Origin: Palsa-295 sp963781105
GTDB taxonomy: Bacteria > Acidobacteriota > Terriglobia > Acidiferrales > UBA7541
Direction: 5' to 3'
Assembly (NCBI GenBank): GCA_963781105.1
Contig: CAWAED010000001.1
Span: 434,001 to 498,000 of the forward strand
DNA: 64,000 nucleotides
The position numbers were made by a program, and so were the translations under genes. Within the stretch, counting starts at the first letter, position 1; each line of letters begins with the position of its first letter. The notes beneath the pieces were generated by a model. It did not search any database, was not told the DNA's origin, and was given only the letters and a program-made list of their open reading frames with translations. This document shows positions 16,987-25,662 of this stretch, piece after piece.

Positions 16987-19845
16987 ATGCCGCTGCGCCA
17001 CATTCCACTTTCCTGCTATCGCTTGCAGTTCAATCGCGATTTCACGTTTCGGGATGCCTCCAATATTCTGGACTACCTCACCCGCCTGGGCATTACGGAC
17101 ATTTATTCTTCTCCCTTGCTGCAAAGCCGCAGCGGCAGCGGTCACGGGTACGACGCCACGGACCCCACTCGCATTGATAGCGATCTGGGCAGCGAACAGC
17201 AATTTGATGCGTTCCAAGCGGATTTGCAGAAGCACGGTTTGGGATTGCTCCTGGACATCGTTCCGAATCATATGGCGGCCAGCGCCGAGAATCCGTGGTG
17301 GATGGATCTGCTCGAAAACGGCCCGGCATCGGTTTATTCGGCTTACTTTGATGTGGACTGGCATCCACCGTCGCGGATTCTCGATAACAAGATTTTGCTT
17401 CCGGTTCTCGCCAGCGTTTATGCGGAAGCCTTGAGAAACCGGGAACTGCAACTCACCTTCGATCGGGGCAGTTTTTTCGTGAAACATCACGACGGCCTCT
17501 TTCCGGTCGCGCCGCGGACCTACCCGATGATCTTGACCCTCCGCCAGCACGTGCTGGAGGAAAAGCTGCGCTCTGATTCGGCGACCTTTCAGGAATATTT
17601 GGGAATCATTGCCGCACTATCGGCCGTGCCAGTTCGTGAATCCGTACCAATCGACGCAGCCGGCGAACGGCGGCTGCAGGTAGCAGCAATCAAGGAACGC
17701 CTCCAAAAACTATACGAGAACCAACCAGACTTTCGGGTGTTCATTGACGAGAACCTGAAAATCTTTAATGGAAAACGCGGAGTTGATTCGAGCTTCCGGT
17801 ACCTGGATCGCCTGCTTTCGGAGCAGGCCTATGTGTTGTCTTACTGGCAGAACGTCAACGCCGAAATCAACTACCGCAGATTCTTCAGTATTAGCGACCT
17901 GGTCGGCGTGCGCGTCGAGGACCCCATGGTATTCGACGCCACGCATAGCGTCGTATTCCATCTGATCGAACGCGGCGCGGTGACCGGCCTGCGGATTGAT
18001 CACATTGACGGTTTGCGCGACCCCTTGGCGTATTTACGCCGCGTACAGGAGAAATTGCAAAGCGCCGCCGATAAGACAAGCGCCAGCCAGTTGTACGTCA
18101 TCGTCGAAAAAATACTCTCCGGGCAGGAGGAACTGCCAGCAGAATGGCCGGTCCAGGGAACCACGGGTTACGAATACCTGAATGCAGTGAACCGGCTATT
18201 CGTGCATCCCGAAGGCGGCCGCGCTGCAGAGCAAACTTACTTTGCGTTCTTGAAAAACAAAGTCAACTATCAGGATCTTCTGTACCAAAAGAAGCGCCTG
18301 GTGATGTCTACCCTTCTGGTCGTGGAAATGCGCTATCTGAGCCGCCAGCTGGGTATTTTGGCCGAGCACGATCGCTTTGCTCGCGATATCCCTCGCGCGG
18401 ACCTCGCGCAGGCGTTGATAGAAGTGACTGCGAGTTTCCCGGTCTATCGCACATACATCCGCGACATGAACGTACCAAACGACGCGAAGCGGTACATTGA
18501 AGCTGCGGTGGTGGCCGCGCGATTGCGCAAGCCCAACATGAATTCGTCCAGCTTCGATTTCGTACGCAGCGTGCTGTTAATGGAGGACGGGCGTATTCAT
18601 TTTGCGGAGCAGCGCGAAGCCCGGCTGGCGTTCGTCATGCGCTGGCAACAATTCACTGGGCCGATTGTTGCCAAAGGCCTGGAGGACACCACGCTTTATG
18701 TCTACTGCCCCCTTATTTCATTGAACGAAGTAGGCGGCGATCCGCGGCCGTCGGCGTCTTCTCCGTTCGAATTCAACTCCTTCATTCATGACCGGCAGCG
18801 CCGCTGGCCCTATGGACTGAGTTCCACCTCCACCCATGATACGAAGCGCGGAGAAGACGTGCGCGCGCGAATCAATGTCCTATCGGAGGTGCCCGGCGAA
18901 TGGCGCCGGCGGCTGAATTCGTGGGCGCGTTGGAATGCCAAGAAAAGGAAAGTGGTGAACCGGCAGGCCGCGCCCGACCGCAACGAGGAGATTTTTCTTT
19001 ACGAAACGTTGCTTGGAGCATGGCCACTGGCCCCCGCGGACATGCCCGCGTTCCGAAAGCGAATGAAGGTGTATGTGGTCAAAGCGACGCGCGAGGCTAT
19101 GGTCCACACGCGCTGGACTCGGCCGAACGTGGAACATGAGCGCGCGTTGACCGACTTCGTCGCCGCGATCATCGAGCCTGGAAAACACAACGTGTTTCTG
19201 GCGGATTTTTTGAAGTTCCAGCAGAAGATTGCGTATTTCGGAATGCTGAACGGCCTCGCGCAGCTCTTGCTGAAACTGACAACGCCGGGCGTGCCTGATC
19301 TATATCAAGGATGCGAACTGTGGGATTTGCGTCTGGTTGATCCGGATAATCGCAGGCCCGTTGATTTCCATCGGCGAATGAAATTGCTGGAAGCGCTCGA
19401 AAAACGCGTGAGCGAGAATCCTTCCACTTTATGTAAGGAGCTGGCGCAAAATTGGCAGGATGGGCGGGCGAAACTCTATCTGGCTTGGAAGGCGCTGAAT
19501 CTTCGCCGCCAATATCGCGAGCTGTTCCTCGATGGTTCGTTCCTGCCGCTGCAGGTGAGCGGGAAGCGCGCAGAAAACATCATCGCATTCGCGCGCCGCA
19601 AAGGAGCCACGTGGACCCTGACGATTGTGCCAAGATGGCTGGCGCAAGCGCACGCGCCGATGAAGTGGGAGCGCATGGCGGAATTCTGGCGCGATACGAG
19701 AATAATGCTGCCGGCCAACTCTCCATCGCGATGGAAAAATATTCTCTCAGGTGGCGTCGTCGAAACCTCCTCAAAGCCCAAGAGCTGCTCTTTGCGCGTG
19801 GAACAAGCACTGGAGAATTTTCCAGTCGCGTGCCTGAGCGCCTGA
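16987..19845 (+). CDS. treY: Malto-oligosyltrehalose synthase
   Basis: A 952-residue GH13_26 enzyme that converts the reducing-end glucose linkage of an alpha-glucan chain into a trehalose unit. SCYRLQFNRDFTF at the start, GLRIDHIDGLRDP (nucleophile), YVIVEKILSG (acid), STSTHDTKRGEDVRAR and the late YQGCELWDL region are all family hallmarks. The ATG at 16987 is 5 bases after the GH57 stop; the frame also opens from a TTG at 16927, but that would overlap the upstream gene by 55 bases. Its partner treZ is at the far end of the opposite-strand row. Confidence 0.95.
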   Translation: MPLRHIPLSCYRLQFNRDFTFRDASNILDYLTRLGITDIYSSPLLQSRSGSGHGYDATDPTRIDSDLGSEQQFDAFQADLQKHGLGLLLDIVPNHMAASAENPWWMDLLENGPASVYSAYFDVDWHPPSRILDNKILLPVLASVYAEALRNRELQLTFDRGSFFVKHHDGLFPVAPRTYPMILTLRQHVLEEKLRSDSATFQEYLGIIAALSAVPVRESVPIDAAGERRLQVAAIKERLQKLYENQPDFRVFIDENLKIFNGKRGVDSSFRYLDRLLSEQAYVLSYWQNVNAEINYRRFFSISDLVGVRVEDPMVFDATHSVVFHLIERGAVTGLRIDHIDGLRDPLAYLRRVQEKLQSAADKTSASQLYVIVEKILSGQEELPAEWPVQGTTGYEYLNAVNRLFVHPEGGRAAEQTYFAFLKNKVNYQDLLYQKKRLVMSTLLVVEMRYLSRQLGILAEHDRFARDIPRADLAQALIEVTASFPVYRTYIRDMNVPNDAKRYIEAAVVAARLRKPNMNSSSFDFVRSVLLMEDGRIHFAEQREARLAFVMRWQQFTGPIVAKGLEDTTLYVYCPLISLNEVGGDPRPSASSPFEFNSFIHDRQRRWPYGLSSTSTHDTKRGEDVRARINVLSEVPGEWRRRLNSWARWNAKKRKVVNRQAAPDRNEEIFLYETLLGAWPLAPADMPAFRKRMKVYVVKATREAMVHTRWTRPNVEHERALTDFVAAIIEPGKHNVFLADFLKFQQKIAYFGMLNGLAQLLLKLTTPGVPDLYQGCELWDLRLVDPDNRRPVDFHRRMKLLEALEKRVSENPSTLCKELAQNWQDGRAKLYLAWKALNLRRQYRELFLDGSFLPLQVSGKRAENIIAFARRKGATWTLTIVPRWLAQAHAPMKWERMAEFWRDTRIMLPANSPSRWKNILSGGVVETSSKPKSCSLRVEQALENFPVACLSA

Positions 19846-20036
19846 TCTGCGGCGAAAAAACGGGGCGAGAAAAATTATTCGGATCATGTCGACTTCTGAT
19901 CGGCGGCAGGAATCAATGCCTGTATAATGGTCGCTTGTTGTACCGCCCAGCTTCTTGAAAGTCGTCTCGCCCAGCCAGACTGATTTTTCAGGATTATCCC
20001 AGTCGACATTTCCATCCATTGGGGGAAATACCGCTA

Positions 20037-21950
20037 ATGCGAAGCACCACGATGTGGCGAAAACGTCTGCGACCAGCGCTAACAGCTATTTTGTTGTGTC
20101 TGAGCGCCTTCGCTTTCATCCCAACCTCCAAGAGCGCCGCGCAAATTGATCGCGATGCAGTTCTCCATCATCTGAACGTCATCATCAGCTGGTATCGCGA
20201 TTCGGCCGGCAAAATACAGTCGGTGGGATTACCCAGCGACGCCATTTACGAGGACACCTCGCAAAATCTGGCGCAGCAGGCAGTGCGCCTGGCGTTCCAA
20301 TCCGCGCAGGCGGCCGCGCAATTGATTACCCCCGCGGATCAAGCAACCGGGACTCCGCCGCCATCAACGCAAGCAGATTCCAGCCAGTCACAGAATTTCG
20401 CCAAGTCGCTTGCGACCATCAAGTCTCGCATCAGCGATAACCAATCCAAAATAGACGCTCTGAATAAGCAGATCGAAACAGCGGGGCCAAGCAAGCGGCA
20501 GAACCTGATTGCGCAGCGCGACCAACTGCAGGGCGAAGTGGAGCTCGATCAGGCCACGCAGGACGCCGTCCAGAAACTGGCCAGCTTCGCGGAAAGCACC
20601 AGCGAGTCAGGCGCCGGTGGTCTTGCGGGAAACATCAACGATCTCGCTCGAACCGTACCCGAAGTTCTGGGCAACGCGAATGCCCAGAAAGCGGCAGCCA
20701 AGCCCTCCGAGACCAAGCCTACGGTTTCCAAATCCTCCGGCCTGATTGGCCGAGGCCTCACGCTCTATTCGGAAATTCGCACGATGCACGAAATTGACCT
20801 GATGGCGAATGAAACTGAACGCGTGCGTGAAGTGGCAGCAGCGCTGCGACAGCCGCTGCGCGAGAGCCTCGTCGCCACCGTTCAACAAGGCCGCGACCTG
20901 GTGAGCCAGACGCCGACGGACCCCACTCAAGCAAAAGCGGCGCAGCAAAAAATACGAGCTCTTACCGACCAGTTCAAACAACTGGCGAATGTCGCCGTCC
21001 CACTCAGCCAGGAGATTTTGATTCTCGATCAGAGTCGCGCGAATTTTATGAACTGGCGCAATTCGATCGCCAGCGAGTCCAAGGACGCGCTGCGCTCCGT
21101 ACTAATGAGCGCCCTCGTAATACTTCTCGCTCTCGGAGCACTGTGGGTTCTCTCCGAGGTTTGGCGCAGGTGGACGTTCCGTTACATTCACGATTTGCGG
21201 CGACGCCGCCAGTTCATGCTGTTGCGCCGTTTTGTGATGGGCTTTCTTATTTGCACGGTTCTTACGCTGGGGATCGTAAGTGATTTCAGCTCGCTCGCCA
21301 CGTTTGCCGGCTTTGCCACCGCTGGAATCGCCGTGGGACTCCAAGCCGTCCTGCTTTCCGTGGCAGCCTACTTCTTTGTGATCGGCCGATACGGAATCCG
21401 GATTGGCGACCGTATCAGCATTGCAGGCGTAACCGGCGACGTGATTGATGTCTCGCCTGTGCGTTTTTACTTGATGGAATTAGCGGGCAGCGACATCAAC
21501 CTGTTTCCGACGGGAAGAATTGTGGTCTTCTCTAACTCCGTTCTCTTCCAGGCCACCACTCCTTTGTACAAGCAGATTCCCGGCACCGAGTACACCTGGC
21601 ACGAAGTCGTGCTGCAAGGCGTACCGGGCGCTGATTTCAAGCTCCTGGAAGAGAAACTGTTAGCCGCAGTCAATTCGGTATACGAGCGCTACCGCGCAGA
21701 CATCGAACGCCAGCATACCGATCTCGAACGCAGTATCGAGGTCCAAATGAAAGCTCCCGCGCCGCAAGCAAAATTGCAGTTTTCGGAAGCGGGACTGGAA
21801 CTGCTGGTCCGTTACCCGACGGAACTCCGCACTGCGCCGGAGATAGACCAGGAGGTCACCGAGGCCGTGCTGAACGCGCTCGAGAAAGAGCCGACCTTGA
21901 AAGCAGCTGTAACGGGAATGCCGAGAATTCGGGCGGCAGTGAAGGTTTGA
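20037..21950 (+). CDS. MscS-family mechanosensitive channel with large periplasmic N-terminus
   Basis: A 637-residue protein. It starts with a signal-peptide-like region (RPALTAILLCLSAFAFIP), then a long helical segment with coiled-coil character (about residues 100-330, rich in Gln, Ala and Lys). Membrane helices follow near 360-450, and then the MscS pore and beta domain: ATAGIAVGLQAVLLSVAAYF and GIRIGDRISIAGVTGDV. Such channels release solutes on hypo-osmotic shock. Its position right after the trehalose locus fits osmotic adaptation. The ATG at 20037 follows GGGGGA; an upstream TTG at 20019 would add 6 residues. Confidence 0.88.
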   Translation: MRSTTMWRKRLRPALTAILLCLSAFAFIPTSKSAAQIDRDAVLHHLNVIISWYRDSAGKIQSVGLPSDAIYEDTSQNLAQQAVRLAFQSAQAAAQLITPADQATGTPPPSTQADSSQSQNFAKSLATIKSRISDNQSKIDALNKQIETAGPSKRQNLIAQRDQLQGEVELDQATQDAVQKLASFAESTSESGAGGLAGNINDLARTVPEVLGNANAQKAAAKPSETKPTVSKSSGLIGRGLTLYSEIRTMHEIDLMANETERVREVAAALRQPLRESLVATVQQGRDLVSQTPTDPTQAKAAQQKIRALTDQFKQLANVAVPLSQEILILDQSRANFMNWRNSIASESKDALRSVLMSALVILLALGALWVLSEVWRRWTFRYIHDLRRRRQFMLLRRFVMGFLICTVLTLGIVSDFSSLATFAGFATAGIAVGLQAVLLSVAAYFFVIGRYGIRIGDRISIAGVTGDVIDVSPVRFYLMELAGSDINLFPTGRIVVFSNSVLFQATTPLYKQIPGTEYTWHEVVLQGVPGADFKLLEEKLLAAVNSVYERYRADIERQHTDLERSIEVQMKAPAPQAKLQFSEAGLELLVRYPTELRTAPEIDQEVTEAVLNALEKEPTLKAAVTGMPRIRAAVKV

Positions 21951-21993
21951 TCGTGACGCAGGGAACCCGCGCGAGGCGAACTGCGGCTGCCTT

Positions 21994-22152
21994 TTAGCCT
22001 CGCCGCACGTACACGACGCAGTCCGATGGCGCGGTCAATTTCAGATTCACCAGTCTCGCTCTCACGTCCTCAAGACCGCGCGCCGCACACGTCCAGACCA
22101 ATTCGCCGTTAGGCAGGCGCCGAAATATATCGTATATCGGTGTTAGATCCAT
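21994..22152 (-). CDS. Small protein with DIFRRLPNG motif (family member 1)
   Basis: A 52-residue protein starting at the ATG at 22152, which has GAGGG about 8 bases upstream; the frame opens from 22269 but the added residues look non-coding. The sequence has IYDIFRRLPNGELVW, then GLEDVRARLVNL and a short beta-like CVVYVR end. The same pattern occurs in the protein at 23510 and at the N-terminus of the one at 49586. Function unknown. The alternation of strand, turn, strand and amphipathic helix suggests a small folded domain. It is downstream of the SYLF gene on the same strand. Confidence 0.7.
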   Translation of the reverse strand: MDLTPIYDIFRRLPNGELVWTCAARGLEDVRARLVNLKLTAPSDCVVYVRRG

Positions 22153-22289
22153 CGCAGAACCCTCAATTCGGTAGGCTGTGCCGGCACTCTCAAGGCCGCT
22201 TTCACCTTGAGAGCGCCGACGGTTGGAGTGTTCGACGAAGCCTGGCGTGGGTCGCGACGAAGGAGACACCCGCCACCCATCGCCTTCCG

Positions 22290-22988
22290 TTAGCTCTTGT
22301 GACGAGGTGTTCTAGCGTCCAGCGTCGCGATCATTGGCTGCGCGGACGGCGGAGCGTGCACTTCATCGCGGAGCACGATATCCCGGGCCGGCATCTTCTG
22401 GCCGTAGATTCGCTCGTTGGCGTCGTTGTCCGGACGAATCGTCGAGCCCTCGAGAGAAACCCCGGCAAAAAGACCGCGAGCTCTCGAATAACTCAGAATC
22501 TCAGCACGCAATGTCGCGTCCGTTTCGGCCGAGGTATCGCGTCCGACGGGCCCTGCCGCCGCTGAAGCGTCGCCACCGAGCTTCACTTTGCTGGCAAGGA
22601 TGCCGTTCGCTCCGCGGTCATTCATCACCAGCAGAACAAAGTCGGTTGCCTGGCCGCCGATTTGGAGGCCGAAGCTACCTCCTTCCAAGGCCATCATTGT
22701 AGGCGGACCCCACGGCCCGTTGTAATTTTCACCCTTGCGGCAGCTCATCGCACCGCGGCCGTAGCTGGCACCAACAACAAAGGCAGCCTTCAGCACTGAC
22801 GGAAAGACCACAACACAGTTGGCCTTATCCAATAGATCCTGGGGGATGTCATCCGGCACATCCAAAATTTCCTTCATAACCGTGCCGCAGTTTGCCAAAC
22901 GATCTTCGTCTTTTTCCTTGTCGTCGCCGCGGCTTGCGGTAGCGAAGACCAAGATTCCCATCAATGCGCACATCAATGCTTTTTTCAC
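22290..22988 (-). CDS. Secreted SYLF (Ysc84-like) domain protein
   Basis: A 232-residue protein with a clear signal peptide (MKKALMCALMGILVFATAS). The body is a SYLF domain: IPQDLLDKANCVVVFPSV, GASYGRGAMSCR, GPPTMMALEGGSFGLQIG and ATDFVLLVMND are the canonical blocks. In eukaryotic Ysc84 this domain binds lipid and actin; in bacteria it is a common periplasmic protein of unknown role. The tail after about residue 195 is low-complexity. The ribosome site is GAAGGAGA ahead of the ATG at 22988. Confidence 0.87.
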   Translation of the reverse strand: MKKALMCALMGILVFATASRGDDKEKDEDRLANCGTVMKEILDVPDDIPQDLLDKANCVVVFPSVLKAAFVVGASYGRGAMSCRKGENYNGPWGPPTMMALEGGSFGLQIGGQATDFVLLVMNDRGANGILASKVKLGGDASAAAGPVGRDTSAETDATLRAEILSYSRARGLFAGVSLEGSTIRPDNDANERIYGQKMPARDIVLRDEVHAPPSAQPMIATLDARTPRHKS

Positions 22989-23030
22989 GAATTTCTCCTT
23001 CGGATTGGGTTGTTGATTGGCCCAGAAGTG

Positions 23031-23207
23031 CTAGCCTCGAACGGTACCGCCCCGCGCGAGGTGCATGATTAGAGTGACGATGAAAATCACCAGAAACACA
23101 AAGAACAGGATCTTCGCAATTCCGGCTGCGGCAAATGCGATACCACCAAAACCCAGGAAGCCAGCAATTAAGGCCACCACTAAGAACAGCAACGCGTAAT
23201 AAAGCAT
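23031..23207 (-). CDS. DUF1328 small membrane protein
   Basis: A 58-residue protein with two membrane segments, LYYALLFLVVALIAGFLGFG and AGIAKILFFVFLVIFIVTLI, matching DUF1328. The start is fixed at 23207 by a near-perfect AGGAGG 6 bases upstream; the longer frame to 23303 is not needed. The family is often expressed under stress, but its role is unknown. The 302 bases between this gene and the next (23208-23509) hold no other gene that I can support. Confidence 0.85.
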   Translation of the reverse strand: MLYYALLFLVVALIAGFLGFGGIAFAAAGIAKILFFVFLVIFIVTLIMHLARGGTVRG

Positions 23208-23509
23208 CTTCACCCTCCTGAACTCGCTCTCCGTGAAACGTTCACCCCAGGAACTTACCGAATCTACGCGAAATACTAGTTCCCGACGGACTTCGCGAGC
23301 CATACCGGGAAGATGGTACGGGGGGATGAAGTTTCCGGTAGCCTCTTTGCCAGCTAGGCAGCATGTTCGAATTGGCGGGCAAAATTACACACTTTGTAAG
23401 CTCGGCTTGAGTCCTCTCGCCTCCAAATTACTGATTCAATTAAGGAAAGGAACCGCCTGGCTCTTGGCGTCGAAAATGCTAGAAGCAAGTTGGGAGGAAC
23501 CTACCAATT

Positions 23510-23692
23510 ATGTTCGACATATTCAAACGGCTCCCCGACGGCAACTTTGTCTGGATATCCGAATCGCAGAATTTGGAAATGGCCAAGGCGTGTGTCGACC
23601 GGCTGCAGAAGATCGTGCCCGGCACCTATCTGATCCATTCGCCGTCCGAAGGCCTCGTGCTGGAGCATTCCTGCAGCAAATACGCCGCATAA
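23510..23692 (+). CDS. Small protein with DIFKRLPDG motif (family member 2)
   Basis: A 60-residue protein, MFDIFKRLPDGNFVW followed by NLEMAKACVDRL and a YLIHSP strand-like end. It aligns without gaps to the 52-residue protein at 21994 over its first 40 residues. The ribosome site GGGAGGA lies 11 bases before the ATG. It carries an extra C-terminal tail (SCSKYAA). Function unknown. It sits alone between DUF1328 and the phosphofructokinase gene. Confidence 0.7.
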   Translation: MFDIFKRLPDGNFVWISESQNLEMAKACVDRLQKIVPGTYLIHSPSEGLVLEHSCSKYAA

Positions 23693-23891
23693 GCTTTGGG
23701 CGGGCCATGCTTGGCTCGCCTCGCGTATCCTCGCCTGATTCTGCACGCATTGTCGCCGGTGACTCAGCGCCGGCACCCTCCCCGTAAGCACCTGCGACAC
23801 CTCCATTAAGTTCCTTGCCGTTCCCGGAATTCACCTGACGTAAAATGAAGGGCTCATCGGCAATTCTGAACCCACAAGGAGCCATTGATTC

Positions 23892-25067
23892 ATGACCGCG
23901 AGAACCAGCATCGCTGTTTTGACGGGCGGAGGCGACGTGCCCGGTTTGAACGCTGTGATCAAGTCCGTGGTATATCGCGCCACTGAAATGGGGCGGAACG
24001 TAATCGGCATTCGCAAGGGGTGGAAGGGATTGACGCACATGAACCCCGCCGAAAAATTCGACGCGATCTACGCGCGCGAGCTGACCCGCGAAAATACCAG
24101 GACGATAGACCGCACTGGCGGTACGGTGCTGCACACTTCACGCACTAACCCACGTCGCGTCGCGAGCAACAAAGTTCCCGAACATCTCTCCAGCGCGCAG
24201 CTAGGCAAGCTTTCGTCCGACGGCAAGTCGTACGACTTCACGCCAATCGTCCTGGAGAATTTGGAGCGCCTAGGCGTCGGCTGCCTGATCGCCATCGGCG
24301 GCGACGACACTCTCAGTTTTGCGGCGGCTCTCTCGAGCCATGGATTCCCGGTAATCGGAGTCCCCAAAACGATGGATAACGACGTGCGCGGCACCGAGTA
24401 TTGCATCGGGTTCTCCACGGCGATCACGCGCGCGAAAGACTCGATCACCCGCCAGCGCACCACGCTGGGCTCTCACGAACGCATCGGAATATTTCGTATT
24501 TTCGGCCGCGACTCCGGATTCACAGCGCTTTACACCGCTTACGTAACTTCTACTCGCTGCCTGATTCCAGAATATCCTTTCGATCTGGATCTCGTGGGCA
24601 AGCTGCTCGTAGAAGATAAACGCAACAATCCCAGCAATTATTCCGTGGCGGTAGTTTCCGAAGGCGCCGTATGGAAGGAAGGAACGGTCGGCGAAGTCGG
24701 TGAAGCGGACGCCTACGGCCACCGCAAAAAAGTGGATATCGGGCACGCCTTGGCCGACGAGATTCAAAAGCGCACCGGCGAAGAAACCGTGGCCAGCGAC
24801 TTGACCTATGACCTGCGCAGCGGTGATCCGGACGCGATAGATAAAATCGTCGCGATTACTTTCGCCAATATTGCGCTCGATCTCATTCGCGATGGAATCA
24901 CTGGCCGTATGGTCGGCGTGCAAAACGGCTGCTACGCCCACGCGGCGCTGCCTGCGTCGTCCTCGGGAGTACGCAAGATCGACATCGCAACGCAATACAA
25001 TACCGAGCGTTACAGGCCGAACTACGCCTCTAAACTCGGCGAGCCGATTCTGCTCAGCCGCGCCTGA
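23892..25067 (+). CDS. pfp: Phosphofructokinase, probably pyrophosphate-dependent
   Basis: A 391-residue PfkA-family protein: LTGGGDVPGLN at residues 10-20, GGDDT at 136-140, PKTMDND at 158-164 and GRDSGF near 205. ATP enzymes usually have Gly at the second Asp of GGDDT and Gly in PGTIDND. Asp139 together with Lys159 is the combination associated with pyrophosphate as phosphoryl donor. It converts fructose-6-phosphate to fructose-1,6-bisphosphate in glycolysis, and reversibly if PPi-linked. AAGGAG lies 10 bases before the ATG. Donor specificity is inferred from the two residues. Confidence 0.85.
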   Translation: MTARTSIAVLTGGGDVPGLNAVIKSVVYRATEMGRNVIGIRKGWKGLTHMNPAEKFDAIYARELTRENTRTIDRTGGTVLHTSRTNPRRVASNKVPEHLSSAQLGKLSSDGKSYDFTPIVLENLERLGVGCLIAIGGDDTLSFAAALSSHGFPVIGVPKTMDNDVRGTEYCIGFSTAITRAKDSITRQRTTLGSHERIGIFRIFGRDSGFTALYTAYVTSTRCLIPEYPFDLDLVGKLLVEDKRNNPSNYSVAVVSEGAVWKEGTVGEVGEADAYGHRKKVDIGHALADEIQKRTGEETVASDLTYDLRSGDPDAIDKIVAITFANIALDLIRDGITGRMVGVQNGCYAHAALPASSSGVRKIDIATQYNTERYRPNYASKLGEPILLSRA

Positions 25068-25155
25068 TATCCGCGGAAAAAGCACGGAATCTCTTCCGTG
25101 CCCGCACGAACGGAACCTCCATGGCGTCGCTTGCATTTCGCAAGTGACGTTTGCT

Positions 25156-25662
25156 ATGGTGCCGTTTGTGCCGCGGCAACGTCAAACCAACCGTCGATCG
25201 GGCTGCCCGGTGAGCATCTCGCTCGAAATGTTGGGAGACCGCTGGTCGCTGCTCATCATCCGCGATTTGATGGTGCGCGGTTACAAAACCTTTAAGGAAT
25301 TCGAGGAAGCCGGCGAAGCCATCGCCACGAATATCCTCGCCGACCGCCTGCAGAAACTGGAAGCCTCCGGAATTGTAGCCTCCGAGGACCAGCAGTCCGA
25401 TGGGCGCAGGAAAAATTACCGGCTCACCGAGAAAGGCATTGACCTCGCGCCGGTGCTTTTGGATTTGTTGATTTGGGGCGCGCGTCACGAAGAAACCGAA
25501 GCTCCGTGTGCCGTAATCACGGAAATGGAGCGAAATCGCGAAGCCGTCCTGGCCGAAACCCGCCGGCGGTGGCAAGCGCGAGATTCCACTCCGCTGCTTC
25601 CCCGATTCGACGAAGTGCCGCCGCATGCAACGGCGAAAAACTCACGAGGGAGAGAGCGATGA
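25156..25662 (+). CDS. HxlR-family transcriptional regulator
   Basis: A 168-residue protein with the HxlR winged helix: CPVSISLEMLGDRWSLLIIRDLM, then TNILADRLQKLEASGIV and a YRLTEKGIDL wing. The conserved N-terminal Cys, the usual redox or effector site of the family, is present. The ATG at 25156 is preferred over the much earlier in-frame starts inside the pfp gene. Its stop overlaps the start of the BNR gene (ATGA), so it is the first gene of a three-gene operon and probably controls it. Confidence 0.87.
   Translation: MVPFVPRQRQTNRRSGCPVSISLEMLGDRWSLLIIRDLMVRGYKTFKEFEEAGEAIATNILADRLQKLEASGIVASEDQQSDGRRKNYRLTEKGIDLAPVLLDLLIWGARHEETEAPCAVITEMERNREAVLAETRRRWQARDSTPLLPRFDEVPPHATAKNSRGRER

Noticed and set aside
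24270..25136. A 288-residue open frame on the minus strand
   Set aside because: Antisense to the phosphofructokinase gene, with no recognisable motif.
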